A stretch of 64,000 nucleotides of DNA, taken from contig NC_092053.1 of the NCBI RefSeq assembly GCF_003086295.3, positions 115,898,445 to 115,962,444 on the forward strand. The letters run 5' to 3'. The position numbers and the translations under genes were made by a program. The notes beneath the pieces are model-generated. The model searched no databases. It saw only the letters and a program-made list of their open reading frames with translations, and had not been told where the DNA came from. Below are positions 1 to 11,505 of the stretch, one piece after another (within the stretch, counting starts at the first letter, position 1; each line of letters starts with the position of its first letter). The DNA comes from Arachis hypogaea (taxonomy: Eukaryota; Streptophyta; Magnoliopsida; Fabales; Fabaceae).

Positions 1-982
1 TTAACTGCTACTTGCTTACTTGCATTAATTGTCTTACGTGTGTATTACTTGTTTGTATTGTTTGTGTTTGTACAACTGAGAGGTCCCTCATGCTGGTGTT
101 GGTTGATGCTGAGGGCTGTCTTTTTTGAAATGAAATGATGAGATAACTGATTAACAATGATGAATATTGAAAGAGATGATTTGAGTTTCCTGGGTAGACG
201 CAGTGAAGTGATTTCACTTGTTCCAGGTGAAAATGTGAAGTATTGATATATAATCACTGAGTCGAATTAGCTGGTGCTGGCTCTGGTCATGGTTCTACAA
301 TGAATTGGAAGTTGGATATTTTGGAAGTTGGAAAAGATGATAAATTGAATTAGACTTAGTATCCCGTAGGACAGTTTCCTAAGTTATGGATTAGTTAGAA
401 CCTAGGGTGGACAATTGATGAAAGGAAGATTAGGATACTTAGTGAGTTCTTATTATAGTGCATTGGTTTTATTTGGCACTTTTACTGTATTAGGAATCCA
501 TGGGTCGGGGGTTCTCGTTTCGTATATATCTCTTGTTTTTCAAATGCCGGTCTTGGTGCTCAGTAGTGAGCTGTGGTTTATCTGAAAGATGCCGAAGATC
601 ATTGGAATCTGCTTTACTTTTGTTTAGAATCTCTCCAAACTTATTTTGAAAACTTTTTATTATGTATTTATTTCCTTTTGAAAACTTGCCTATAGAGGCT
701 TTGATGTATATTCTGGGAGAGATAAGAAAAATACTGTTATCAATTGATTTTATTACTGTACCCTAGTCGACTTAAACTTCGCAGGTCGCGACTGGTGGCT
801 ATTATACTCATGTCTATATACATATATGTACCTTGTCTTTATTCTATTCTTCCTTATTGCTATACCTTATCTTGATTCGCTATCCGAATACGTTTTATCT
901 TCTTTTCTTCGATACGAGAGTATTTTCGATCGCGATTTTATTTTGCTCCTTTTCAGGCTTTTCGTTAAATAACTCCTTTCAA

Positions 983-1042
<60 letters not shown>

Positions 1043-1124
1043 TTTAATCCACCTTGTGAGTCGTACCACCTTACTATCATTGATTTATGACTCGAATATA
1101 AGGATTTGAATATTAGGGTGTTAT
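1..1124 (+). repeat. LTR 3' part, Ty3-like, runs off left edge
   Basis: This stretch resembles the later parts of the long LTRs found elsewhere in the window (22434-22830 with 31761-32173, and 41500-43623), though it is more diverged. It ends in GGGTGTTATA, against GTGTTACA in the better copies, and backbone sequence starts directly after it (ATAATATCT, as at 17726, 43860 and 57609). The 5' part lies outside the window, so a solo LTR and a full element cannot be told apart. No coding sequence is supported; short open frames here are AT-rich noise. Confidence 0.7.
988..1034. repeat. (AT)n microsatellite
   Basis: Uninterrupted alternating TA of about 47 bases inside the LTR piece. Such tracts vary in length between individuals. 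Confidence 0.95.
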
Positions 1125-1823
1125 AATAATATCTAAGGTTCTTAGATTATTTAGTGATTTAAATCAATGCTCAGCATAAGAATATTTGAAAAAAGAATAT
1201 TTAAGGTTCTTATATTCATAAAATCTGAGTCAATATTTAACTTAAAAAAATTTAAGAATATCTCAATTATTGTTAATGACTGAATGTAAACAAATCTCAA
1301 TTAAACTAATATATATTATTATGCATTATCTTTTAAACTTTATCTCTTTTATATTTTACCATTCAAATTTAAATACCATAAAAATTATTTTTAGAAATAT
1401 AAATTAATCTTAAAATCAAAACTAAATATATCCTTGCTCATATATAGGTTTAAAAGCTTGATAAGGTTTCTTAGTTTTTTGTTTTGGCCCAATAATACAA
1501 ATATATGGTTTGTTTATATTTTTTTGTTTTGTGATCTAAAATGCGATAGGAGATAAATTTTTGAAATTTTTATGAAAAAAAGTGTTTTAAAATAAGAGTT
1601 AAATAGGATTTAATTATTTTAACTATTTTAGATTGTCCGACGAGTTTAGCCATTTTTCCTGTGCGAGTGACCCTCTCTCTTAAACAGGAAGAATCCTTGC
1701 CCAACTGTAAATGCCACAATAGCTAACTCATAGCCACCTCCACCACCGAAGGGACCTCATCGTTAATTTGATCTCTTCCCTCGGTTCTTCTTGTCCACAC
1801 TAAATTGGTAGCTGGAATTCATC
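1125..1823 (+). promoter_or_regulatory. Duplicated upstream module and 5' flank of membrane-protein gene copy A
   Basis: The sequence matches 57609-58313, upstream of copy B, almost throughout. Its first 280 or so bases also match the region upstream of the four zinc-finger genes (for example 17726-18000 and 43860-44130). The match with the zinc-finger units fades near AAATATAAATTAATC. A pyrimidine-rich stretch (TCTCTTCCCTCGG) lies 40-60 bases before the ATG, as expected for a 5' UTR. No clear TATA box was chosen. Confidence 0.6.
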
Positions 1824-2123
1824 ATGCCCAAAGAGAAGAGCCCTGGCTTGAAGATCTTATGGCTCTGGACCTTTGGAACTGCTGCTGGTAATTCGCCTCT
1901 CTTTCTTTCTTCTTTTATTCGGTGCCCTCAATTTCGAAGAATCTAATACATTATGACCATTTTTTCTTTGCCAGTATTAGTTGGCAATGCGTTTTGGACA
2001 ATAATAAGGGACATGGACGCGCCCATGAATGTCGAACAACAAAAACATCATGATCCCCCTCAAATGATAATGGATACGTTGACTCCCCAAAATAAAGCTG
2101 ATTTTCCTGATGATAAAATATGA
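1824..2123 (+). pseudogene. Small one-helix membrane protein gene, copy A (decaying duplicate)
   Basis: Two exons, 1824-1887 and 1975-2123, flank an 87-bp phase-1 intron with GT-AG ends. The spliced frame is open for 70 codons and ends in TGA. The N-terminus is MPKEKSPGLKILWLWTF, followed by a hydrophobic segment (about residues 9-28) and a polar, acidic tail ending FPDDKI. Exon 1 is identical to copy B (58314-58613) and the intron differs at one base. Exon 2 differs at ten bases, and every change alters an amino acid, including Leu to Phe and Arg to Trp just after the helix. That pattern suggests lost constraint, so I call it a decaying duplicate although no stop is present. The family is not recognised; it looks like a conserved tiny organelle or membrane protein, function unknown. 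Transcription could still occur, since the 5' flank is preserved. Confidence 0.6.
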
Positions 2124-2189
2124 TTGGCTTATTGTTTTGTTTCTTTAACACTTTTTGGGTTATGACTTATGATATTGAATTCTAGATAA

Positions 2190-2960
2190 GGTTATGAAAA
2201 TCGGACTGAACATCAAAATCTAAGAAAATGAATAAGAAAAAGAATTTAATAATCGTTTAAGATGATATGTCATCACAACACCAAACTTAAAACTTTGCTT
2301 ATGCTCAAGCAAAAAGAAAGATAAATGGAGTTTAGCTTAATGAAAGAGATTTGAAAAGCTTTTAAGATTTGAAAACAAAAAGTAGGGTTTGTGATAATTA
2401 TTTGTGATTGCATTTGGCTTCTCTTATCCTTCATGAATCTTGCCTACTCAGGATTAGGAGTTTTAAAAAACTGAAATTCGAATTGTATTATGAGATTTCT
2501 TTTGGATTTGTTTGACTTGCAGGCATTTACTTTTTATTTGAATTTAGAGAAAAATCTTTGCGATTTTTTTACTTTAAGGGTTTTGTCGCAAGGCCACGTT
2601 CAGTGGTTTTTCCTTGGCATTTTCACCCCGCAAGCACATAACTAAGGTTTTGATCCTGACATCGATGCCCAGAACCTCTTTGGACTTCTAAACGTTTTGT
2701 CGTAAGGCAACTCTTTAAATGGACTTTCAATCGATAATCCCGGTCTAGTTGACCCAAGTTACTAGGTGATAAACCACCCCTCGGATTTACTGACCCAAGT
2801 CTATCCTTAGAACAAGAACGCCTCAGGCACATAACTGGATCCTAATCATTGGTGCTTAGAGCCTTGGAACTTTTGATTTTTGATCTTTCCATTTTTTCAC
2901 TGCTCCAAGGAATTGATGATTGAAATCTCATAATACTTCTTAAACACTTGGTTAACCGGA
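2190..2960 (-). repeat. Fragment of LTR retrotransposon, LTR/interior junction, minus strand
   Basis: Homology with the copy B locus stops near 2190. On the minus strand the sequence reads as the end of a Ty3 interior running into an LTR: TTTAAGTTTGGTGTTGTGAT around 2272-2291, then TGATGACATATCATC. The latter resembles the start TGATGACAAGTCATC of the solo LTR at 34354-36264. The stretch to its right (2580-2830) is non-coding interior with no intact frame. Both ends look truncated. Confidence 0.55.
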
Positions 2961-4927
2961 TGAAATATTGCGGGGATGGAGGTTTATTCCACCCACGGTG
3001 AAGACGGTGGTGTTATCCCGCTCACGAGAAAACGAAATTGATTAATTGATAAAAAAATTGGGGTTAAAGGATATAATAACTAATGAAACTAATTTAAGTC
3101 AATGACTATGACTGATTGTGGTCTGAATAACCGATTTGGCAAAGATGGTGGTTTTATCCTGCTTGCGTGTTTGAGATCGATTATGATTATTGAATTGGCA
3201 AGAATGGTGGTGCTGTCTCGTTGGCATGGCAAGGTCGTGGGTGGTTTTATCCTGCTTGCGTGTTTGAGATCGATTATGATTATTGAATTGGCAAGAATGG
3301 TGGTGCTGTCCCGCTGGCATGGCAAGGTCGTGTGTTTCGTCCTGCTTGCGTATTGATGTGATACATGTTCCGGTCAAGGTTGGTAGTCTTATCCTGCTTG
3401 TTCGTGGTTCGGGGTAAGATCGGTGGTTTTGTCCTGCTTGTTCGTGGTTGTGGTGTGATGTGAGGACAATGGTTTAATCCTGCTCACGAATTGAGAAGGT
3501 TGAGGATTCCCTCCAGTTATACATATATCCATATGTGAATGGGGTTATGATAAGTTATGCTTTACGAGGCCAGTTAAGATTATGACTAGGATTGAATTGA
3601 ATTGATTAGAGGCTTAGATCAAAAGTGAGGATTCATATGAGGCTTAGGATGAAGACTATGATTAATGATGGATTTGATTATGATAATGGGTTTGGTCGAT
3701 AATGATTAACCCACGGTGAGGACAGTGGCCTTGTCCCGCTTACGAGTAGGCAAGTTAAAGTTGAGGATTCCCTCTCTTACATTGCGATGTACAAGTTAGG
3801 TTGAGAATTTTCTCTTTTGTTGCATCGGGGGATCAGAAAGAAGATTGAGTATTTCCTTCGGTTCAATTCCCAATTATGGTGAGGACGGTAGTTTTATCAC
3901 GCTCATGGTTTGAGGATAATTATCCTTGTGATAAATGTGAACATCATGAGATTTGATTGAAAAATGATTATAAATGATTGTGATTCTGATTGATGTTTTG
4001 GGGATGGTGGTTCGTTTCGCCCATGGTGAGGACGGTGGTTTGGTCCCGCTCACGGATAAACAAGTTGAGGTTGAAGATTCCCTCTCTTGTTGTGGTGGAC
4101 AAGTGGGGTTAAAGATTTCCTCTCTTGTTACATCGGAGAATTGGATAGAAGGTTAAATATACCCTTGGATTCAATTTCTTGCTATGGTATGAACGAGTTA
4201 GGTTGAGGATTCCCTATCGTTGCATCACATTCTCTCTTTGATTGTGAAGTATGGAAGGCAATATATCCCAGATAGCACTGCCTCCAGTAAGATAGTGGAA
4301 GGTTAAGGATTTCTTTCCAGAAGGTTGAGGATTCTCTTCTTCTTGTTCCTTCTAGGGATGCACGACAGAGATATTATATCCAGGTTAGCGATCGGATGTG
4401 TCAGGTCTGGCAGTTTAATCGACACGTGAGCTTATGGCCAATAGGATAGACATGCATCATATGCATCTATTTATTATTGTTTGGGTGTGCTTGCTGTACT
4501 TAGTTTGCCTATGTGAATAATTCTGTTTAACTGCTAAATGTATTAGTTGTTGTATTTGCTCTTTGATTGTGTTTGAATTGCATTACTTATTCTTGCTACT
4601 ACTAAATTATATACTGAACACTGATCAACTGTGATGTTAGAAATAAATATGTTGAGATATAGTGGAAAGAACTGAGATTGGAGATTACTGATGTAGTTAA
4701 GATTTAGTAGGTTGACCTTGTTGGGATTTAGAGAGAACCCTTGGCTTGAACTTTGTGAGTTTGGAGACTAGGATTGCCTAGTGGGTTCATGTATCTTTAT
4801 GTAGTCTCTATTTAAAACTATTACCCTACTGGAAACCTTCGAGTTTTCACCCGTTGTGAAAATTTCTGTTTTACAGATATAGGACGTGACGCACCTCGCT
4901 GAGTGTGCAGGTTTCCTTTTGGCAAAG
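2960..4927 (+). repeat. Diverged LTR with internal degenerate tandem array
   Basis: From 4341 to 4912 the text follows the long-LTR family seen at 22330-22830 and 41400-41900 (GACACGTGAGC near 4421, CATGCATCATATGCAT near 4450, GCACCTCGCTGAG near 4890). The part before it is built of diverged repeats with the core GGTGAGGACGGTGGTTT.ATCCCGCTCACG, at about 2992, 3144, 3239, 3711, 3877 and 4024. One 92-bp stretch is directly repeated (3147-3238 and 3239-3330). The open frames here are by-products of the repetition. The piece ends where the next element's LTR begins. Confidence 0.55.
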
Positions 4928-6555
4928 TGATGAAGAGAATTATTGTGTTGGTCTAGAATTTCTCTTATAGAAACAAGAACTTCGTTGTAAGCATATCTCC
5001 AAACCAACAAACAATTCTCACATAAAAAATTTGAGTTGTCACAAGTACAAACCCCAATGAAAATTAACCGAAGTATTTAAACTACGGATCGTCTCACAAA
5101 GAATTGTAATGAAGTATTCAATTATTGGCTATGAAGATGCAAAGGGGGTTTGATTTGGAAATTGGCAAGAGAAGTATAAATGGGCAAGAAAATATAAAAG
5201 CAAGAAAGTAAACAACAAGAACTAATAAAATAAAAGAAAGAACTCTTGGCTAGACATAGGTAATTTGAGATCACCATCCTTGTCTACACACCAAATATTG
5301 ATAATTATGAGGGGCCAACCTATTAAGTCTACTTCTAAAAGCTTTAAGTACGTAATATCTACTCCTAAGCTTGAAGTACGTCAAATAGGCTTGATCACAT
5401 CAACCCATAAGTCCCAACCTATCTACTAATTAGATTAGTAGTGGGTTAGTGTCAATGGATATCAAATTGATCACCAAGGGTTCTCAAATTACCAATCCAA
5501 TGAGACTCAATGACTCAAGGTCACTCAATTCCCTTAGCCTAGGCCAAGAGTAAAGAAAACTACTCAAAAACTAGTGAAAGCGTTTTAACAAACACCTAGT
5601 GTGCAAGAAAAGTAAACATCATAAATTGCAAGAATCAATAAAATCTACCAACTACCAATTACAAGGAAAGTAAGATCACAACTCAAATCAACCATAAAAG
5701 AACATCAAACCTTAAATTGCATTAAAGAAAATATTCAAATCCAATAAGAGTTCATGAATATAAAAAAGGCATAAAAGTAAAATTAACACTACAAATCATG
5801 AGAATGAAAGAGTAGAAGCAAGAATTCATAAAGGAAACAAGATGAAAACATGAAATTGGACATAGATCTAAGAGAAATTAACATAAGAACCCTAATTCTA
5901 GAGAGAAGAGGGAGCTTCTCTCTCTAGAAACTAACCTACATGATGCTATACTACAAACAATTGCTCCCCCTTACCCAAGCTTGAATTTTGCATGAAATAG
6001 CATCAGAAATGAGTTGGATTGGGCCCAAAATGCTTCAGAAATCGCCCCCAGCGATTTCACCTTTAGTGGGCCACGTGCAACATTGGCATGTACGCGTACA
6101 GTGCGCGTACGCGTCCTTAAACGCGAAGAAACTATGGCAAATTTTATATTATTTTGAAGCCCCGGATGTTAGCTTTTCAACGCAAATAGAACCGCCTCAT
6201 TTGGACCTTTGTAGCTCAAGTTATGGTCGATTGAGTGCGAAGAGGTCAGGCTTGACAGCTTTGCAGTTCCTTCATTTCTTCATGAGTTTTCCCACTTTGC
6301 ATGCTTTTTCTTCATTCCTTCAATCCAATCTTTGCCTTCTAAACCTGAAATCACTTAACAAACATATCAAGGCATCGAATGGAATTAAAGTAGATTAAAT
6401 TTAGCTATTTTAAGGCCTAAAAAGCATGTTTTCACACTTAAGCACAAATTTAGGGAGAATTACAAAACCATGCTATTTCATTGAATAAATGTGAGAAAAG
6501 TTGATAAAATCCCCCAAATTAAGCACAAGATCAACCACAAAATTGGGGTTTATCA
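4928..6555 (-). repeat. 3' LTR of the minus-strand Athila-like element
   Basis: It is 1,628 bp, and on the minus strand starts TGATAAACCCC and ends TTCTCTTCATCA, so it has TG...CA ends. The first 180 or so bases match the truncated partner at 11506-11716. It contains the GC-rich cluster TACGCGTACAGTGCGCGTAC near 6090, of the type seen in several other LTRs here. Confidence 0.8.
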
Positions 6556-6556
6556 A

Positions 6557-6570
6557 ACCTCCCCACACTT
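6557..6570 (-). other. Polypurine tract (second-strand primer) of Athila-like element
   Basis: On the minus strand this is AAGTGTGGGGAGGT, one base short of the LTR start. That is the position expected for the primer of plus-strand synthesis. Two further copies lie inside the element at 8094-8107 and 10031-10044. Confidence 0.7.
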
Positions 6571-9531
6571 AAACCAAGCATGTCCTCATGCTAAGAATAA
6601 AGAAGGACAAGAAAAGGGGTAGGAACATTTATTCAATGCAAAGAAACTATATAAACCTATCTACATGCATGCAACTAAATGCAATATGACTCTACCTACT
6701 TGGTCAAAAGTAAATCAATCCCCAAGAACACATATGCACATGTAGGGCTAAGTAGTATGATGATTCATGAATCCTACCAATTTGAATATCAAAATAAAGC
6801 ACAAATAGACTTGCAAGAAGAAAAGCTCATGAAAGCCGGGAACAAGGAATTGAGCATCGAACCCTCACCGGAAGTGTATCCGCTCTAGTCGCTCAAGTGT
6901 ATAGGGTCGATCACTCAATTCTCTTCTAATCATGCTTTCCATGATTTGTTTTTCATCTAACAATCGACAATTATTCAATGCATGCATACATTCATCATGA
7001 GGACTTATTCATAGGTTGTAATGGGGCTAGGGTAAAGGTAGGGATGCATATGGTCAAGTGAGCTTGAAATTTGAATCTTTGATTAATCTAAACTCTCACC
7101 AAACACATATAACAACCTATACAATTCTAATACAATGCATAGCTACCCATGATTCCCACTTTTTCACATACTCATGCATTCTCTTTAATTAACATTCCAT
7201 ATGCATTGATTTTTATTGAACTTTACCTTGGGGCATTTTTGTCCCCTTTTTATTACATTTTTTTCTATATATTTTTGTTTCTTTTATTTTTCTATTTTTT
7301 TCCATATATATTTTTTTTTCACATTTTTTTTTCACAACAAAGTATATACAAACGTATCAATGCATATTGTTTTACATATTTAATGCATAAGCATGTACCC
7401 AATCCCATGATTTTCAATAAAAAATACAAAATACATTTTTACCTCAGCCAATGTCCCAAGTTTCCCATACCCAAATGATACACACCCTCACTAGCCTAAA
7501 CTAATCAAAGATCCAAATTAAGGGACATTTATTATTTTTCACTTAGGGGTAGTGATGTGCTAAAATTAAGAACAAAAGGGATTAAATAGGCTCAAAATTG
7601 GCTAACAATGGTTGATGAAAGGTAGGCTATTTGGGTAAGTGAGCTAAATGAAATGATGGCCTCAATCATATGAATGCATGTATACATGGAACAATGGACA
7701 TAAAGAATCAAACAAATCAAAAATCACAATCATAGAAAGAGAACAATGCACACAAGAATGAAAATAAGTGGTTATAAGATGCAACCATACAATTGGGCTC
7801 AAAATTCACATGCTTGTGTTCTTAGCTCAAAAACCATGTTCTAAAATAAATTCTTCAAGCAAGTTCACACAAAAAAATTTTTTTTTTTCAAATTGGTAGG
7901 GTGCCCTAAAGATAATTTCTTGAAAAGAAGTCATCACCCTTACCAAGTAGTCTTAAAATAAGAAGAAGTGGTAAAAATATGTACAAATTCTAACTAACAT
8001 GTATCCTAACATGCAATGGAACAACTAACTACAAAGAAAATTAAGAATTGGCGTTGAAAACGAAAATTGTTACCAATGGAGATCGGTCGGACGACCTCCC
8101 CACACTTGAAGATTGCACCGTCCTCGGTGCATGCAAAGAAGAGCAATGTGGATGGGTTGCTACAATTGCTGAGCTCCTTCAAAAGGTTGTGCGGGTGAAC
8201 TTGTTTGTTGCCCCATTTGAAGCTTATCCTTTTCCTCTTGGTGGCCATCCTAAAAGGAAAGAAAAAGAAAGAAAATTAAGCCTACAACAAAGATATCAAA
8301 CAATAGAACATAGGCGGGGGCTAATGCCAAATAAGAGCATGGTTCTCTACTACATAGTAGCTACGCATGTGAGTGAGAAAGCAATATAGACAAGGGCATA
8401 TCAACTAATACTTGATGAAAGAACAAAGTTAAAGCATGAAGAACACTTAGGAGCATCAAGTTTAATCAACAATTGACACAAACAAGATTAGTGGTAAGCA
8501 TGAAAGCATTTGGTCCCATCCCAACTCAATGACAATAATGTACAAAAACAAGGGATCAGGAGTTAGGAAGGACTAAAGCACTAATCTTCTGTGTAGAGCA
8601 AGTATTGCAATTAATGCCAAACAAGTCACGAAGTACCAAGATTAACCAAGAAATTCTCAACAATTGAGTAAGAGAATTCAACACCATTATTAAAATGAGA
8701 AACTTAGAAAATAAAATAAGAACAAACTATAAAAACAAAATTAAAATGTAATGAACGAAAATAAGCAAATGCAATAAAAGAAAATGGAAGAAAATAATTT
8801 TTTTACATTAGTAATTTATTATTATTATTTTTTTTTTAAAAAGAAAATTTTTTTTTCAAGAGAGGAAGAAGAAAAAAAAATAGAGAGAAAGAAGAAGAAA
8901 AGAAGAAAGAAGGAGAGAGGAGAAAGGAGAAAAACAGGGTGCAAATCCGCGCATAAGCGTCATGCGTGCTTACGCGCGGATGCAGCAGGGACAATCCACG
9001 CGTACGCGTCATGCGCGCTTACGCGTGAATTGTGCTTTTTGCACAGTGCACGCGCGATGTCCGCGCAACTCTCGGGAAAGTGTACTAGGAGTTGTGAAAC
9101 CACGCTGACGTACGCGCGCACAGCGCGCTTGCGCGCCGATGCCCTTTTTTTTTTCTTTTTTTTTTAAAGATGCTTAAAACAAAAACAGTGCACTCTTCTA
9201 ATCTACAAGCATTCTAAAACAACTAAAATTCAAATTTAACAAAAATCTTTAAGTTTTTGAAAAATTTTCAAAGACAAAATAAACAAAACTTGTACTTCAA
9301 GCAACCTACTTTAACAACAATCTAAACTAATCAAAACACACTACTACAACCTATCAATCGAAACAAAATGTATAAAGAGTATAGAAAAGAATAAAAATAC
9401 CTATAATGGCAACTCAAATCACTTATTAACCAAATCTAAAAGAGAGTGGAAAGAGTTTACCATGGTGGGGTGTCTCCCACCTAGCACTTTTAGTTTAAGT
9501 CTTTAAGTTGGACATTTGGTGGGGGTCCTTA
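6571..9531 (-). other. Interior of Athila-like element without convincing genes
   Basis: AT-rich sequence with no retroviral-type domain. Notable parts are a T-rich run (7250-7340), a purine-rich run (8855-8935) followed by a GCGC/ACGCG-rich block (8938-9145), and an internal polypurine-tract copy at 8094-8107. One minus-strand frame (8248-8006, 80 residues, starting MATKRKRISFKWGNKQVHPH) has a protein-like composition and may be a remnant of an element-encoded protein. I cannot assign it to a family. Confidence 0.5.
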
Positions 9532-10050
9532 CTAGGGTGGTTTATGCTTGAATTCATCCTTGAATCCCCACCATTGTTTGCATCTCCAATGACCACCGGG
9601 ATCCCAAATTAGGCGCATGAAGCCTTCAATTAAGCTTAAGTAAATGACAAGGCCCCAAGCGTTTTGATTGTTGACATGAATTCCGGGGTCCCAAACCTTG
9701 TTCTTGCACCCATCTTTTCGCTGACTACCATAGTTAAATTTGGGTGACAAGGCTTGTGAATTCTCGATCAAGCATCCAAACGTTCTCCTAGACCCATGCA
9801 ATTTGATTCTACACCAACCATTGCCATTCAACTTTGAGCATGCAACCATCATGAACTTAGTGTGATGTTTCCAACCACTACACAACTCTCTCCTACTCTT
9901 AACTCCACAAAGAGCTCTAAGTTGACCATCATTTTCAATCAAACCATATTCAAGTGAGAAGGCAAAGCTTAGGGATAGGAATTTTACCCACTTGAATGTT
10001 GTGTTGGATGATGGTGACTTAGGAAGGGGAACCTCCCCACACTTAGACAA
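9532..10050 (-). CDS. Unassigned retrotransposon frame, 172 residues
   Basis: This minus-strand frame is the last of three consecutive ones in the Athila-like element. It overlaps the preceding frame by 8 bases, so the two may have formed one longer protein before a frameshift. Composition is ordinary, with many Trp, Gly and Lys in the second half (for example VWDPGIHVNNQNAWG and LIWDPGGHWRCKQWWGF, a partly repeated WDPG motif). No protease, reverse transcriptase, RNase H or integrase motif is visible. The first residues, MSKCGEVPLP, are encoded across the internal polypurine-tract copy at 10031-10044. It could be an accessory protein of non-autonomous elements or a non-functional relic. Confidence 0.4.
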   Translation of the reverse strand: MSKCGEVPLPKSPSSNTTFKWVKFLSLSFAFSLEYGLIENDGQLRALCGVKSRRELCSGWKHHTKFMMVACSKLNGNGWCRIKLHGSRRTFGCLIENSQALSPKFNYGSQRKDGCKNKVWDPGIHVNNQNAWGLVIYLSLIEGFMRLIWDPGGHWRCKQWWGFKDEFKHKPP

Positions 10051-10606
10051 TGCGAGGTACTCCTTTGTGTTCTTTCTTGACTACCTCCACCTCTTGGCAA
10101 GCTTCTTCAACTTCAACCTCTTCCTCTTGACAAAATTCTTCACATTCAACCACCTCTTCACCAACTTCTTCTAGCTCTTTCCCATTCTTCATGTCACAAT
10201 ATGGAGGTAATGTAGAACTTATCTCAACATTTACCTCAATATCAATAGGGGAATATTCCTCAAATACCAAAGGATCATGTGTTGGTGTGGGCTCATCTCC
10301 AAGAGGAAGATTTGTTATTTGCTCACCTTCTTCCAATTCTTCATCATTCATTATATGCTTAGGAAGTTGCGCACCCTCCTTAACATCAAATTCAAGCTCA
10401 TTGGAAGAAGGTTCAACAACTTCCACAAAATCATTAACAACACCACTTGATGTGGAAATGTTCTCAAACTTGGAATCCACCTCTTGTTCAACTTTGCCTA
10501 GCTCTTCAACCACTTCTTCTTCATTAACAATCTCTTCACTCTCCACTTGTTGCAAGACATACCCCATCTCCTTGTCCTCATGTTGAGATTCTAAAATCTC
10601 TTTCAT
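10043..10606 (-). CDS. Acidic retrotransposon frame, 187 residues
   Basis: Second of three minus-strand frames in the Athila-like element, only 27 bases downstream of the Pro-rich frame. It is extremely acidic, with clusters of Glu such as EEVVEELGKVEQEVD and EEVEVEEACQEVEVV, and has almost no hydrophobic core. It begins MKEILESQHEDKEMGY, and MKEIL is also how the preceding frame ends, so the junction contains a short duplicated segment. The likely origin is the linker or C-terminal region of an element-encoded gag-like polyprotein, now split by a stop. No enzymatic motif is present. Confidence 0.45.
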   Translation of the reverse strand: MKEILESQHEDKEMGYVLQQVESEEIVNEEEVVEELGKVEQEVDSKFENISTSSGVVNDFVEVVEPSSNELEFDVKEGAQLPKHIMNDEELEEGEQITNLPLGDEPTPTHDPLVFEEYSPIDIEVNVEISSTLPPYCDMKNGKELEEVGEEVVECEEFCQEEEVEVEEACQEVEVVKKEHKGVPRIV

Positions 10607-10633
10607 GCTCCTTTCTTCGGTTGATTTCTCACA

Positions 10634-11185
10634 TTATAAAATCTCTTTCATGCTTTGCTTGTTGCATGAGTCCAATGATTCCAAGATAGCAGTAATGTTA
10701 GCAAACTGAGCCATGATTTTTTCAAATATGGGAGGTGATTTATCTTGTGCTTGAGAGTTCTCATACATTGGAGGTGTCTCATCTTGGTAATAACATGGAG
10801 GTGGTGGTTCTTGAGGGTATTGGGGGTTGAATTGGGGTGATTCTTCATATGGTTCATATAGTTCACAAGGTGGTTGGTATGGTGGATATGGGTTAGGATC
10901 ATATGGAGGTGTTTGGTGGTATGAGGCTTGTGAGTGTGGTGATTCAAAACTATGTTGGGGAGGTGGTTCATAGGCATAGGGTGGTGGTGATTGTGATTGA
11001 CAACTGCAATAAGGATCATCACACACACTAAATGGATATGCATTAGGATTAGGATTATACGCATAAGAATCTGGAGAGTAGTTACGTTGGGGTGATGCTT
11101 GGACGGCTAGAGTGGCATAGAATACCCTTTGGTCCTTGCGTATCTCTGTGAGGATAGTAGTCATGTCCCCAAGCACTTTTGTCAA
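10634..11185 (-). CDS. Pro/Tyr-rich gag-like retrotransposon frame, 183 residues
   Basis: First minus-strand frame after the tRNA-Asp primer site (11481-11502), where gag is expected. It opens MTKVLGDMTTILTEIRKDQR, helical in character, followed by about 100 residues very rich in Pro, Tyr, Ser and Gln, and ends with another short helical segment (IMAQFANITAILESLDSC). It lacks the usual gag core and zinc knuckle. The position and low-complexity linker suggest a reduced gag-like protein of a non-autonomous element. The function is unproven. Confidence 0.45.
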   Translation of the reverse strand: MTKVLGDMTTILTEIRKDQRVFYATLAVQASPQRNYSPDSYAYNPNPNAYPFSVCDDPYCSCQSQSPPPYAYEPPPQHSFESPHSQASYHQTPPYDPNPYPPYQPPCELYEPYEESPQFNPQYPQEPPPPCYYQDETPPMYENSQAQDKSPPIFEKIMAQFANITAILESLDSCNKQSMKEIL

Positions 11186-11480
11186 GCTTGGTTCGGAAGG
11201 AGGTTGTTGCCAAGAAGGTTATTCATAAGCTTGGGGCTCCTCGCACTTTCGATTTTCAAATCCTTGATGCACATCCTCATTGAAGCTTCCATTTCCTACA
11301 ACATAGTTTGAACCACACTAATAGCCAAAGTGACAAGAATTCATAGTGAAAGAGAAAATAAAAACAAAAGGCTAACAAGAATTAAAGAAAACTAAGTCCT
11401 ACAACTAGCAAAAACCAACAAACAAACCAAAAATCAAGCTATTCACAATATATACAATAGCCAATAACATAACACTATTG

Positions 11481-11502
11481 CAATTCTCCGGCAACGGCGC
11501 CA
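11481..11502 (-). other. Primer-binding site, tRNA-Asp type
   Basis: On the minus strand this reads TGGCGCCGTTGCCGGAGA, complementary to the 3' end of plant tRNA-Asp with one mismatch. It lies 3 bases from the LTR end at 11506. tRNA-Asp priming is typical of Athila and related Ty3 elements. Confidence 0.8.
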
Positions 11503-11505
11503 TTT

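Noticed and set aside
3089..3377. Overlapping frames on both strands in the 92-bp repeat
   Set aside because: They arise from the duplication; proteins are repeats of each other with no domain.
3144..3480. Regular repeats that could suggest a CRISPR-like array
   Set aside because: Units are diverged and contiguous without unique spacers of constant length, in a plant LTR.
10191..10586. Plus-strand Ser/Thr-rich frame of 131 residues
   Set aside because: Complement of the acidic minus-strand frame; composition is the mirror of a Glu-rich gene.
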